Assembly (NCBI RefSeq): GCF_030253575.1
Contig: NC_080567.1
Coordinates: forward strand, 19,369,001 to 19,433,000
From: Rhododendron vialii
Taxonomy: Eukaryota; Streptophyta; Magnoliopsida; Ericales; Ericaceae
Direction: 5' to 3'
Length of the DNA stretch: 64,000 nucleotides
The position numbers were made by a program, and so were the translations under genes. Positions 22,001 to 33,847 of this stretch are shown here, piece by piece. Below the pieces are notes generated by a model. That model did no database searches and was not told the DNA's origin. It was given only the letters and a program-made list of their open reading frames with translations. The stretch's first letter is position 1. Each line of letters opens with the position of its first letter.

Positions 22001-25000
22001 CTGGTGCTCATGGTTGTAGAACATCCTGTAAGGTATATAAGCCCACATAACTCCCAGATGGCCAAAACTATAACCAGGTTACGATTAGATATTTATACAC
22101 TTGCTACATAGGATAACACATCATCAAGGGGTCAGTGGTTCCACCACCCCAGCTGCTTTAATGATGTAGTCTCGAGGAGTGGCCCAAATAACAGCTATAT
22201 TGTCTGCTTTGCTGCGGCTCATGGATTTGTGACATTACATTACCACTAAGGTATTTACCTTGCACGTATATTGCTCAAGAACTTTCTCTAGCCCAAGAAA
22301 TATCTCTAATCATAGTTAACATATCCACAGCAGCCCTTCAAACCCCATTTGTTTTGTTCCATCGTAAATGATCTCTACTTGATTGTGGTGATCCCTTTTT
22401 TTTGTTATCCTACAGGAAAATTACTCTTGTAAACTTTCCGTGCCTTGATCTACATGTTGTTGGATACTGATGAATGTTCGCCATGTCTTTATTCATTTCC
22501 TGTTGAGATAAAGCTTTTGTTTGACCTTTCTCATATACTGGTAATGACTGTTTTTCTTAGAATTGTTAGATTTTTTAGTATTTTTACTTGACCACATATG
22601 ATTCATCTGTTTTGTTAGCAGTTCGTCTCCTTGTACGAATAAAGAGTAGTCTAGTGTTCTTGGTAGTTATGGAAAACTTGTTGGTACTTGCTTTATGTGT
22701 TTGTGATGGATGGACTTTGAAAACTGGACCAATGAAATAACTTTTTTTCCTGACTGCTTCAGATGGATCTAGGAGTAGGCTCATTTGTGTTAGCAAATTC
22801 ATTAGTTTCACGACAAGCTCGAGGCTTCCCAATGTTGTGAGTCATTTATTTACTATCCTACATTTCTATTCAAGTTATTGTCTTTTCTTCACTTAGAAAA
22901 TTAGAGTAGAAAACATAATCTTTTGTAAGAAGAATTTATGCATTGGAACGTCGACACTGCTGGCATATAATTCATAGACCTTGGTTAGTTGTATAAATGT
23001 AAATGTAAACGTTGAAATATAGGTTAGGGAATTCAATTCATCTAAGTTTTGTTCTAGAAAAGTAATTCTTGATATGCACAAAAGTTTCACAAACCAAGAT
23101 TGTACTCAACCAAGTAACATGCCAATAAAATATAGCGAGGCACCTAAATAAACATCATTAAACCATTTCAATTGGACAAGTAATGCAAATTACTGCATTG
23201 CATACGAGGTGTGGTTATTGATCAAGATGTCATCTCTCCTTTTGGCATCCATTGTTTAACTTGATATCTAGTTATCTCGAAACAATTGTGAAAAGAAGTC
23301 TTGTTCTTATTTTGTATTTATCTATTACTTATTAGTTGGCTAGGAAATGCTTAACATGTGAGGTGACAATGTCCAAACTAATGTTTTTACTAACTCACTG
23401 TACTTGAGCGTCACATCCTGTGATTGTTTTTTTTCTTTATCATTGTGAGGTTCTTGGTTGCCCTCCTCAGGAAATGGAAAAATGCACTTCAATCTAGTAG
23501 TCCGCTTGTTGTTCTAGGGATTGCTCGACTTCTTTCCACAGCAGGTGTAGACTATCAGGTAAAATTATTCTTGGGTTGTCTATGGTCATCAATCATATGC
23601 TATATTAGAATTGCTGTGTGTAAACAAACAATTGGCAATGAAGTTCATCTGTTGGTAAAAAGCTGATTTTAGTTGTATGCTATTTGGGCTGGTGGTGGTC
23701 TATTAAATCACCAATTCCTATTTGTGTATTGGCAAACATTGCCCTTGCTCAAATTTGGGAAAGAATTTGGGCTTTCCCCTGGATAAATTAAGTAATTTCC
23801 TAGGTAAATAAAGCAGCTTTTGCATCTCACCATCTTGAATTATTTGCACCATTACGAATGTGACACCAGACCTTTGGCATATCAAATAATTTGTCCTGGA
23901 TTGTCCATTTTATGCAGCATGACACAGATTTATTAAGTAGTTTCATATTTCTGTTGGCAAGGTAATAGCTTCATATTTTAATTGATAAGAGTAATAAAGG
24001 ACATACATGCATGAAGATCATGTCGCCGTTGCTTGGTATGTGTTACTCTATTTTAGGTTAAACATGTCATTTTTGTCTATGACTCTATGTAGGTCCATGT
24101 GGGCGAATATGGGGTGCACTGGAACTTCTTTTTCACACTTGCTGCTGTATCAATCCTATCATCAATAATTAACATTCCTCCAAAATATTCTGGAATTCTT
24201 GGTTCACTGATTGTTGTAGGTATACTTTCTTTTGCTTACTTTTATTAGTTAGAAACCTATTTTCTTTTTTCTTTTATTTTTACTAAGTTTCTTGTTTGGT
24301 TTCAATTTTTTAGGCTACCAAGTTTGCTTGATCAATGGTTTAAATGTCTATTTGCTTTCTAACGAAAGCGGAACAGACATCATTAGCCAAAACAAGGAAG
24401 GAATTTTCAGCATATTTGGTGAGGAATGCTTAGATTATTGGAATATTTTTTTTCATGAACTTTATTGTCTGGTCTTTCAATAGGATTATGATGATCCGTT
24501 GATTGCTCATTTTATCGGGATGGAATCTTTTCTTAGAGTACCTTTTCCCGGTCTAATAAATTGGCAAGCGGGTGCAATTAGAAAGTAGTGTCTAAAATAT
24601 TTCGGTTAAGAGTGAGCTTGTATCAAGTTACTGATTTTTGTTCCCACACTTGATACTGGCCAAAAAATTCATGTTCTTTCTTCTCAGGATATTGGGGTAT
24701 GTATCTTGTTGGAGTCCAATTGGGAAGCTATCTTTTCTTCGGAAACTCTAACCAAGTGTTGAGATCCAACAATTGGGCGAAAGTTAGAGTTGGGATTCTC
24801 TCTCTTCTGTTTTGGTATGTCTTTATTGTTGTGCTGTTTTGTCATCTCAGTGTCATCTGCTCTGTTTGTAGTTGATTTACCATTTGATTCATTCTGAATG
24901 GTGCAGGTTGTTGACTGTGATACTAGACAGGAAGGTCGAAAAAGTTTCACGTAGGACGGTAAGAAACGTAGGGTATATGCCCCATTTACTTAAGAGATAA

Positions 25001-26556
25001 ATTGAACTTCTTGTGAACAATGTTGTTCATTAACATAAAGGGATAATTCGTGCTCTTTTTAATACATTAACTTCTGAAGACTAATGGAAAATTCTTTTGC
25101 AGTGCAATGTTGCTTATGTTACTTTTGTACTGGCTCAAAATCTTCAGGTTATCCTAATTTTCCTTTTCTTTTGCAACTAACTTATACCTTTGATGGTTTT
25201 CTACATGCGATATTGTTCTGTAGTCAGCATATAGTATCATTGTGTTCCACTACTTTTAAAAGTATTGTGTAGCTAAAGTTGACCTAAAAGTATGTTTTTG
25301 CTTATGCTAACTTGCATTATTAGTTTCAATGATGCATTATGTTTGCTTACCTGGACTTCAATCTGACCGATTTGGTCTGCTTTCCTTTTGCGACACATCA
25401 ACTCTTTAGTTTTCATGTTATATATACATTGGATTGTTGTGTTTCCTTGGTGTTTGTGTATTACGCGTATTTTATTATTTGAATCTCGGGCATTCAATTA
25501 CTCATCAATCACTCAATTGACAGAGGTTCATAAGATGTTGGTTTTTTAATCTTTTTTTCTGATGGGAAAGCTTTGATGGTTTTAATGAACCTGTTCTGAC
25601 GAGGCGAATACGAAGACATGACAATGGCCACATGGGGCTATAAGGAAGTAGGAAGTTTAGTTTGGGGAGAAACTAAACTTGCAGTATTGTTTGCATGACG
25701 TGAGCCCATTCAGATTGTAATCAGCATTTCCACACATCATACCAAGCTTTTACCCTCTTTAAGAAAGTGATACGGTGTTGGTTAAATTGTTAGGAAGTAG
25801 TCTACATGAAATGGATGGTGAAGTTGCTGCTTCGCATGATGATTAAGCAAGATCTCTGTTTTTTGAAGAATTATTAGACACCTGTAATAAACGTGATATC
25901 AGACATAAACTTCTCTTGCCTTGCCATCTTGATATCGAAACTTATCTTCACCTGTAAAGAACGTTCTCCATGTAAATCAAAGATAGTACTGTAATGGTTG
26001 AGGAGTGTTCTTCATTGTTTTAAACTATTGATAGGCATTCATCTCCTGATATCTCGCGATTTTGCAGGTTTTAGCAATCTTAATGCTGTCTGATTACATA
26101 CCTGGACACAAGATTTCTGTGCTGGAAGAAGCATTCAACCAGAATCTACTGGCTTCATTTCTTCTGGTGAAAGATACATTTCTCTTTTCTTTTCTTTTTT
26201 TGTTCACAAGAGTAGTGCTCTACAACGCAAGTATATATGACCATATTTGCAATTAAAAATTCCACTTGCATGCCATTCTGGATGGGTATTTTGTTAGGAT
26301 TCATGTTTGCAGCTCATTTCCCTATTTTAGCATTTGTGAATACTTTTCAACCTCTCTGGAGCTAAGATGGCAAACTAATAGTCATTCACAACTATTCATG
26401 CAGGCAAATGTGCTCACAGGAGTGGTAAACTTGTTTATTGAGACCTTGTTTGCTTCATCAGCCTCAGCTCTCGCTGTCTTGGTTGTTTATGCATTTGTTC
26501 TGTTCCTTCTTGTTGGTTTAGCAAACTTTTATGGCATTAAGTCGAAATTTTGGTGA
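19062..26556 (+). CDS. PIGW: GPI-anchor inositol acyltransferase (PIG-W/GWT1), 16 exons
   Basis: Encodes about 467 residues of the PIG-W/GWT1 family: multi-pass ER proteins that transfer a fatty acid from acyl-CoA to the inositol of glucosaminyl-phosphatidylinositol, an early step in GPI-anchor synthesis. Coding exons, all with GT donors and AG acceptors and consistent phase: 19062-19111, 19207-19270, 19445-19490, 20453-20586, 21130-21203, 21370-21445, 21553-21642, 22763-22836, 23471-23558, 24093-24219, 24314-24418, 24688-24814, 24907-24958, 25103-25147, 26068-26166, 26404-26556. Family landmarks are SNLTGSS near the N-terminus, [19 protein letters not shown] in the middle, [38 protein letters not shown], and a hydrophobic C-terminus ending GIKSKFW. 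Many hydrophobic segments are evident. No frame breaks were seen. The ATG choice gives [19 protein letters not shown], as expected for plant members. The exon chain is my manual reconstruction. Confidence 0.94.
19684..19771. repeat. 31-bp tandem repeat, nearly three copies, in PIGW intron 3
   Basis: Units begin at 19684, 19715 and 19746 and read roughly GATCACTTCGATGGGATAGA followed by ACCTCCAACTA. The last copy is truncated and varied. A likely site of length polymorphism. Confidence 0.85.
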
Positions 26557-27815
26557 ACTGCGCCTTGTATCTAGTTGTATCAAACTTTCATTTTGATCTA
26601 TAAAATTCCAGATATCTGGTGACTCTTGTTGATTAGTTGTTTCAACTGTATGCTTAAAATAATCAATGGAAACCATTTTCCACATTTATATTTCTACTGT
26701 GCTTGTATCCATGTGCTTGTCATTCAGCAATGCTGCTGATGGAAGATCTCAGCCCTAAAGCGAGTTAGGTAAGATATGCAATCTCTGCCCCTGTTTTGCA
26801 GTTACTTGGGACCTGAAAAACATGCTAAGAAAATGCATGCTGTTTTCCCAGACCTTCAGTTGTTTTATTGGACATTCAACATCACTCAGTGGCCAAGATC
26901 TGGCCAGCACCCCAATTGACTTGTACATGCTCTTGCATGGAGTGTGTTATCGTTCCTCTAGAAATTTGTGCATGCTATTGTCATTGTTTTTCCTACAACA
27001 AATTCAAGTTCCAAACACATCCTAAATGTACTCATGCAGCAAATATACATGTTTTCTTTGTGTTATTTTTGTGAAAAGGGTGCATGGGGTTCTTTTCGGT
27101 GGCTTTCTTACTGTATAGATTACCAGTTGCACAGAGGAAAGGAAGCTGAAGCTACTAGCCATGAGGTACTTGGGAAGCCAAAAACAGCCTGAAGATAAAA
27201 GAAAAATGGGAGAAATTTTGGAGTTTGGTATGTGTAAGTGGATGATTGCTAGTAATATGTACTTCTCGAACTTGGGGAAGCTGTTTGTCACATGGATTCC
27301 TCTTCATGGTCTCTGACAGCTTGGTCTATGGTCCAAGGTCGACAAGCCCTCTCTCATCATTTTCCCAGTGTTCCTAGATTGTTTCCTTCTAAAATTTCAA
27401 TATAATTCACACATAAAATCGCCTCGACGAAACTACAATGAACAAAAATGATGACAAAATTTGGAAAGTTCGGAACATATTTACCGAAATCATGACAAAA
27501 AGTAGTGGCTTATCGAGAGCCGATCTTACCCATAACTCTTAAACATCACCTATCAACACAAAAATTAGCCCATTGTCTTTAGCTAGGAGCAAGTTGCCGC
27601 CGAAGCCAAGCATCCGTCGCCGCCGTCGAATAGTTTTAGATCACCATAATACATATTGCATACACAGCACAAAGCATGTGTGAAATTATATTGATCTGAT
27701 CAAAACATCAATTAATTCACGTAAAAAAAAAAACAAGCGATCATTTGAAATGCCAAAAGAAGTGACGATAAGGAGATAAGAAATGGGACCTTTGTGTTGA
27801 ACGGATTGACGCTGG
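26557..27815. other. PIGW 3' flank, no gene recognised
   Basis: Probable 3' UTR of PIGW, then about 1.2 kb without a supported gene. Short open stretches here resemble no protein I know. An A-rich run at 27,724-27,733 precedes the LINE remnant. Confidence 0.45.
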
Positions 27816-28581
27816 TTGGGAGGGGTACGTTTCCCTACAGTCTGGCCCACGAAGACGATGAGGGGGAGTTTTCCGCAAGATCGAGGAGATGTTGGATATG
27901 GATTTGGCGGCGACGGAGCGGTACTCAGAGGGGGTGAGGTGGCTATTGATCATCTCGATCGCCAAGGAGGTGGTGGTGTGCTACTCCATTTGTTAAAGAG
28001 GAACGGATTGGTTTCAAACATTGCCCCAGGTAAAATTAAACATTTTTTATGGAAATGTATGCTTTGGAGGAGGGCAAGAAGGTAATTTCACATACCAACT
28101 CACTTAGGCAATTGCTGACTAGGGAGTTTTTGTATTGTGTATGAATGTGTTTAAAGGGTCCATTATGAAAATGTATGCATGATATAGTTCATGTTAAAGA
28201 TGTGTGGGACTGTTTGCTGGAACGATGGAAAGGGGTTGGGGAACAGAAGGAGATGTGGGCGGCAATAGAGTGTAATATTATCTGGATGGTTTGGAAGTGT
28301 CGTAACGATATGGTTTTCAATAACAAGAAATGGCGTCCGGATGCAGTATGTCAATTAGCGATTTCAGATGCAAGGGATTTTTTGGAGGCTAATAAGGAGC
28401 CCAATAGGACTAGTGGTGTATCGCAAGTAAGTCCAGAGGGTGTGGTGAACAAGTGGAAGAAGCCGTGTCAGGGCTGGGTGAAGATAAACTTTGACGGTGG
28501 GTTGGACACTCGGGCTAAAATTGGTGGATTGGGGATGGTGGTTCCGGGTTCGGGACTCGGATGGCTCATTTTGAGCTGCCA

Positions 28582-29277
28582 GCAGGGGCGGATTCAATTA
28601 AGGTACAGACGGGTCACGCCACCCACCTGAAATTAACGGGATTTCTTTTGTGTGAACCCAAAAATAAGTAATATTTATTAAAATACCCGAAATATGGTTA
28701 AATGGAAGCATTGTTTGAGATTCGGTAGCGTCTTTCTACTTTTTGTTTTTAACGTTTACGTGGTTTGGGAAAAAGAAAAAAAAAAAAGCTTCCTCTAAAT
28801 GTAGCTGCTGGAAATTGAACCCTATTTTCTTATGACTTTAGGTAATAGTACTACCACAATTCCAACATAACGAATGCAACCTATTTCACCAATAAGAGTA
28901 TAAGAGTAATAAATTATCAAGTACAAATACAGAAAACACCAATCTATTTTTATTTTTGGTTCTCGTTATATTATTTCACGCTCTTGTTATATTGGATTGT
29001 GAGAATCTTTATACTCCCTCCCTCTGTCCCTAAATAAATATTCGGCACGCAAATTAGGTTTTTTAAAAGATGCATTTTTTTATTAATTTTTTTTTAATAT
29101 TTTTCACAACTTGAAAGAACTCATTGATATCTATAGATTTTTGAAAAAATTTTAACGAATAATATGCATCTTTTTAGAGAGTTAGGTTTGCGGTCCGGAC
29201 ATTTATTTAGGGACGGATGGAGTAAAATTTATACTCGAAAAGTAACCCATCAGTGCGAAATTCCTGGATCCGCCACC
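28582..29277. mobile_element. 696-bp hAT-type MITE inside the LINE
   Basis: Imperfect inverted ends (GGGGCGGATTCA against CTGGATCCGCCACC) with a perfect 8-bp target duplication AGCTGCCA at 28574-28581 and 29278-29285. Removing it rejoins the LINE RNase H reading. It carries a nested Stowaway. No coding sequence. Confidence 0.9.
29014..29222. mobile_element. 209-bp Stowaway MITE nested in the hAT MITE
   Basis: Ends CTCCCTCC..CTGTCCCTAAATAAAT and ATTTATTTAGGGACGGATGG are inverted repeats of the Stowaway type, flanked by TA at 29012-29013 and 29223-29224. Confidence 0.9.
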
Positions 29278-29609
29278 AGCTGCCAAGACTATTCACTTAG
29301 AGCATGGCGTGGATCCTTTGGTTCTTGAGGCAATGGCAGCTACGGAAAGTCTGTTTTGGCTTCTCGAGGATTCAGCTGGAAGGGGATTCTCAGCAGGTTA
29401 TCTCCTTGATTCAGAAGAACGAGGAGGTGAACTCGGGGTTCGGAGTGATTATTTCGGATATTGGTAAATGCAGGCAGTCATTTGAAGCAATGAAGGTCAG
29501 TTTTGAGAGGCGAAGTGAGAATTGTGTGGCCAAGAATGCGATGAGAGGGAGCGGAGTTCATACGTGGGAATTTTGTCCTCCCTCGTGGTGGTTATCTCCT
29601 CTTGGACCC

Positions 29610-29813
29610 GGGGTGCTGTAATGCACCCCGCACCACACGTGTAGTGCGGTCAATCCAACCATCCATCTCGGCAATGGATGGCTCAGATTTTGTTCTAAAC
29701 AATAGATGGGTAGGCTTTGTAAGAGTTCGGATTAAATTCGAACCGTCCATGTCAAGATAGATGGCCGAATTAACCGCACTATGCGTGTAGTGCGACGGGT
29801 GCACTATAGCCCC
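29610..29813. mobile_element. About 204-bp foldback MITE in the LINE 3' end
   Basis: Arms GGGGTGCTGTAATGCACCCC and CACTATAGCCCC with shared GTGTAGTGCGGT blocks are inverted around a centre near 29,710. Flanks CTTGGACCC and CTCGGCCCC differ at two of nine positions, a possible decayed 9-bp duplication. It replaces the expected end of the LINE reading frame. Confidence 0.7.
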
Positions 29814-30099
29814 TCGGCCCCCTCCCATTCCCTCCTCTCCAAGGACATGCAACTTCCTCTTGATGTAACAGTTGGTTTTTTCTCCTGATCTATGGAAATT
29901 TTCCTAACTTTTGACCCAAAAAAAAAACCAACATTGCTAATTTAATGAGAATCACATTCTCTCTATTTTCTTTCTCTCCCCGCCCATCGCTATCCAATTA
30001 CATATATTACCAACTCTATCTATTTTTCTCTACTAAAAATGAATTTTTTAATATTGATCATTGTGGACCTCAACATTATTAAGGTTACCAATCCCTTAA

Positions 30100-30547
30100 G
30101 GCCCCATTTGATAAACGGATTGAAGGTTAGGATTGGATTGCCAAGGTGATGATATTAATAATATTTTGTATGGTTTTCAAAATTAGCCCGGATTGGTAGT
30201 TCCATAGGATGAACAATCCGGCCCATAGAGGGTATTAGCAATACTCCTTGGGACTTGATATTCGTAATCCAATCTCAACATTTTCTCATTACCAATCCCT
30301 TATCATTACCAATTTCTTCTATCAATCCAATCACATCATCTAATTTCATATCAAACAAACATAATATTAATAATCATATCATCTAATCACATCTCAAACA
30401 AACACACTCATTATCAATCTCTTCTCATTAACAATCCATTCTCATTAACAATCTCATATCCTTACAAGTAGGAAAACCCAAAGCTCAACAAAAGAACACT
30501 CTTATATTTTGCCCATGACTCTCACTACTCTCATATCAAACGGGTCA
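30100..30547. mobile_element. 448-bp Tourist-like MITE (PIF/Harbinger)
   Basis: Ends GGCCCCATTTGATA and TATCAAACGGGTCA form imperfect 14-bp inverted repeats, flanked by TAA (30097-30099 and 30548-30550). The interior is repetitive, with many CATTACCAATC/CATCTAAT words. Non-coding. Confidence 0.75.
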
Positions 30548-30550
30548 TAA

Positions 30551-31621
30551 ATGAATACCAAAAGTAACAACCCCTTAAATTGAATAACCAAACGCGTTGA
30601 AACTTTTGGTTATCCAATTTATGCCATTAGGTACACCTAAGTAACACCAACTATATTATCCAAACTGTCTAAATCTCACTTAAATAAAGATGAAAACCCA
30701 AAGGAGCCCTGCATTCCCAAATCCCAATTGTTTTTCTTCTAGAAAGAGAAGACCCGGTTTCATTGTTCATTTTCAGTTTCGGTTTTCCGGAACACTTTCC
30801 AAAAATTACTTCGTGGAATACATATAGCACTCATGGTTTCCTCATAATTTGAAGTTTTGCTGAACCGAATATGATATTCCAAAACATGAAAATACCTTCA
30901 TATTGCTTTCTTAAAATTGGAGATTTTAAAAAGAAAATTCTGAACATGGCAATGGGAAACATAGTCTGAAAACAAAAGAAACTATACTGTGCCAAACCAC
31001 TGAAGTAATCTTGGTTTTCCAGAAAATTTATACATGAGGAGTTTTATGTTCTTAGAGTCTTGCTATTGTAGACCAGATGAGATTCCAACTTTAGACACTT
31101 AATGGTGGTCATGCTCTAAATTCCAGGACAGAATTCGTGGGGGTTAGTATGGTATCCTCTCCGTTAACTTGAGGGTCCTGCTTTTTAGAGATTGTAAAGA
31201 TATCAGTTGCATAAAAAAACAAAGCTCATCGGATATTAGTTGATGTGGCTTCGGAAAACATTTAATGCTAAGAAAAATAAATTCCAGTCCGGTGTCACAA
31301 TTGCTTTCCTCAACACAAATGCATTCTGAAGATTTATCAAACGAGATCCCATCAATGTGATTTTTGAAGAGGCTAATTTTCTTGACGATCTTGAAAAAGT
31401 CAAATGGTTCCGATCATCATAGTAGATGTGGGAGCGGTCCAAAAAAGCCTAACGGGCCAGTTTACTGTCTGCTCAAGAACAACGGGATCATTTTTTCAGC
31501 AACATTAAGTACCAAGGCTTGTGTCACAATTCTGCGACTATGGAGGCAGTGAATTGGGCCATTGATCCCTCATTTTCAGCAACTCTATGAGAAATTTCAG
31601 CAATTGCATTTGCACCCAAAA
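30551..31621. other. Non-coding stretch, no feature recognised
   Basis: About 1 kb of AT-rich sequence between the Tourist-like MITE and the duplicated gene fragment. I found no reading frame, RNA or repeat structure to report. Confidence 0.4.
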
Positions 31622-31781
31622 TGTATGCAGAGAGGCACATATACGGATGGTTCAAACTACATTAGTTCCTCTATAACTAAAGATCACTCCGTTAGCAGTC
31701 AGTAGGCGCTGCCTCCGTTTTGATTTGGGTACCAACAAAAAAAAGTTCATTAGCAGATATTGGAGCATGGCAGCTACAGGA

Positions 31782-32644
31782 TTACGAATCAACTTGAATT
31801 AAGCTTTTGCACTCAGCAGTGCATCCATAGAGACTTGCTTCAAGTCGGACAAAGTCATTGTACTTAACCACCGCATCTAACAAGAAAAAATAAATGAATT
31901 CCATCACCAGAAAAGGAAATCTTCTAGGTCACAGTAAGAAAAATGGAACGTAAATTTGCATGCAGGAAAGACAATAAATGTCCTTACCTCGTATATCATT
32001 GAGTGTTGAAGGGGCATGAAAGTTGTAGGAGGACCATAAAGGAGGTCCAGTCGCATCAAACTCAACAGGCAGCTTTTGATGAGGAAAATAGTTTACTGCC
32101 ACTTGACTAATCCCAGACAGATGATAAAGATGCAAAACACCATCGGTGCTCGAACCGTATCCACCAGCTTTCACTTTAGCAAGGAAGGTATTTACTCTTG
32201 GATCAGCAACCATATCATCTGTTATGGTTAAAGATGAAAGTAAACATGTATTAATTCTTGCATGTACGCACCAACACCGTAACATGGTATTTCACGTAAC
32301 AACTTCACATTAGCCGCTTCTCAATTACAAATTTCTTCACAAAATTACGTGATTCTTAATCTACAAGATCAGAGATAAAGAGAGATCTGTAGACTTATAA
32401 GAGCAACAAAGATTGTACAACTACATGCTCATATTACCTTTGCTAGTGAGTATGTAATAATAATACCATATTCAAAATACAATTCCATGGAAGAATTAGA
32501 CCCACTATCCAATGATGCCTGGAATAAAATTTAAACTGTTTAATGCAGCAAATTGTGAAGCTTTGTTACCTGAAGAATCCTCATGTACGCACTTCAAAGA
32601 ATTGAGCACATAGCCCAAACATCTGTCATATTCAGGCATCATGC
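31782..32644 (-). CDS. Three-exon linker-module gene fragment of the F-box-associated array
   Basis: Three minus-strand exons with proper splice sites and phase: 32644-32570 (MMPEYDRCLGYVLNSLKCVH), 32218-31988 (ADPRVNTFLAKVKAG then LYHLSGISQVAVNYFP, FDATGPPLWSSYNFHAP) and 31876-31782 (AVVKYNDFVRLEASLYGCTA, ending LIQVDS and a stop). They align exon by exon with 35924-35859, 35539-35306 and the start of 35220, where AYLFCALKKLLPDAP, LYEQSCISQVAGRYFPPPY, YNFNAP and LYGCTAE recur. Here the last exon stops instead of running into an F-box-associated domain. It could be the 3' end of the upstream transcript, a separate short gene, or a relic. I do not recognise the domain. A rearranged copy is at 16.5-18.2 kb. 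Confidence 0.6.
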
Positions 32645-33135
32645 CTGCCACAGAGAGAATGATATCGTCTTAGACGCCCTTATAATGTATGGCCATAACA
32701 GCTTAGAACTAAATGTATACTTGCTCAAAAAACAAGTATCTCAAATTCTCAATAAACAAGAGTTGTATGGGGATTGGGGAGGTACACTTAATTTGAGCCC
32801 TCCTAAATGAGGGAAAGCAGGGGGAAAACCCTCTCTGACGAGAGTGCTGCTATTTCCTTCTCTTTTTTCTTTCTTTTGGCAAAAAGGGCATCAAGCCATA
32901 TATGGGGAAAAATATACGAGAGTTTGTTACATGTCCAACAACAAAAACAAGAAAAACGTAATGAGAAAGCAACAGATTCAAAACATAGATCCATTTGTCT
33001 ACAGTCTTCACATAGATCCCTCTAATCGCGTGAACAAACAATTCCTCTCACCATATTCTCCATAAACCATACCCACAAACACTACCATTCACACGGAATC
33101 AGTTGATTGACCAGCATACAAATTACCCCATAAAC

Positions 33136-33137
<2 letters not shown>
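32645..33137. other. Non-coding stretch, no feature recognised
   Basis: Short open stretches on both strands look like chance. It may be intron or spacer of the linker-module gene; no splice pair or repeat could be supported. Confidence 0.35.

Positions 33138-33166
<29 letters not shown>
33138..33166. repeat. Poly-G run of about 29 bases
   Basis: A pure G run flanked by CCC and TACC, directly next to a SINE. On the minus strand it is a C tail at the 3' side of the SINE. The exact length is doubtful in any assembly. Confidence 0.8.
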
Positions 33167-33288
33167 TACCGCTACGGTATGGGGACGGGTTACATGTACC
33201 CAGTCTTACCCCCCGCAAGGGGAGAGGCTGTTTGAGCCGCTAGAACCCGTGACCACTAGGGCAACCTTACTGTTGCACAAGGGACGCC
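33167..33288 (-). mobile_element. Au-like SINE
   Basis: On the minus strand it reads CTTGTGCAACAGTAAGGTTG, then a pol III B-box-like GGTCACGGGTTCTAGC, then AACAGCCTCTCCCCTTGCGG and GGGTAAGACTGGGTACATGT. This order matches the widespread plant Au SINE family. The 3' end runs into the poly-C (plus-strand poly-G) tract. No target duplication was identified. Confidence 0.8.
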
Positions 33289-33847
33289 TTCAGCACCTTA
33301 CACCATCTCCACATATTCGTATCTTGCCCTTTTTACAGATAATCGTAGCCTGCATATTGCACCTTAGCCCGTGTTTTGGATCTCAACTAATTCAACTATA
33401 TCCCTTTTTTGGTTCTCTTAACTGATTGATGAATTGTTCACTGTTCCATATACTGTTATTGTTTTTTGAAATCTTTCAGCAATTAAACTGTTTCGCTCAC
33501 ACAATAACATGGAAACCCCTCCTTTGCTTGTTCAATTTGGTATATCCTAATTTCTTGCATAGTATGCAACAACATAAAAGATATTTGAAGATGGAGCCCC
33601 CTTGTGCGCAAGAAAAGAAAATCATTATAGGTCTTTTTGAAGAACTCAATGCGGACTGCCTTTCACCTAAAAATTGTACGTTTTCACAAAGGCAAAGAAC
33701 ATCAGTGGAACTGCCCAAACGAGTCTTCCTGACAAAATACAGGTTTCTCATATAAATGATGCAAGAAATAAGAATAGGATTCTTTTGTTATTTGACAGTA
33801 TCTTGAAGAGTCCGATCCTGCTTATCTCTCACATGACATAATTTTCA
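33289..33847. other. Spacer, no feature recognised
   Basis: About 560 bp between the SINE and the last part of the F-box-associated reading frame. The overlapping open stretches on the two strands resemble nothing known. Confidence 0.35.

Larger units (their letters stand above)
27816..29929 (+). mobile_element. 5'-truncated LINE (L1-type) remnant with RNase H domain
   Basis: The plus strand shows the end of a plant LINE polyprotein. There is a zf-RVT-like segment (GKIKHFLWKC, 28,030-28,080), then VWDCLLERWK and IIWMVWKCRNDMVFNNKKW (28,200-28,340), and the start of an RNase H-like domain with WVKINFDGGLD (near 28,480-28,510). The domain resumes after an insertion with LEGDSQQVISLIQ, FERRSENCVAKNAM and CPPSWW (29,360-29,590). 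A 3' UTR ending in ACTTTTGACCC plus a short A tail closes it at about 29,929. The reverse transcriptase and upstream regions are missing and the frame is shifted between the first two blocks. Three other elements sit inside or on top of it. Confidence 0.85.

Noticed and set aside
22584-22832. 82-codon minus-strand frame inside the PIGW locus
   Set aside because: Covers PIGW intron 7 and exon 8 in antisense; no motif.
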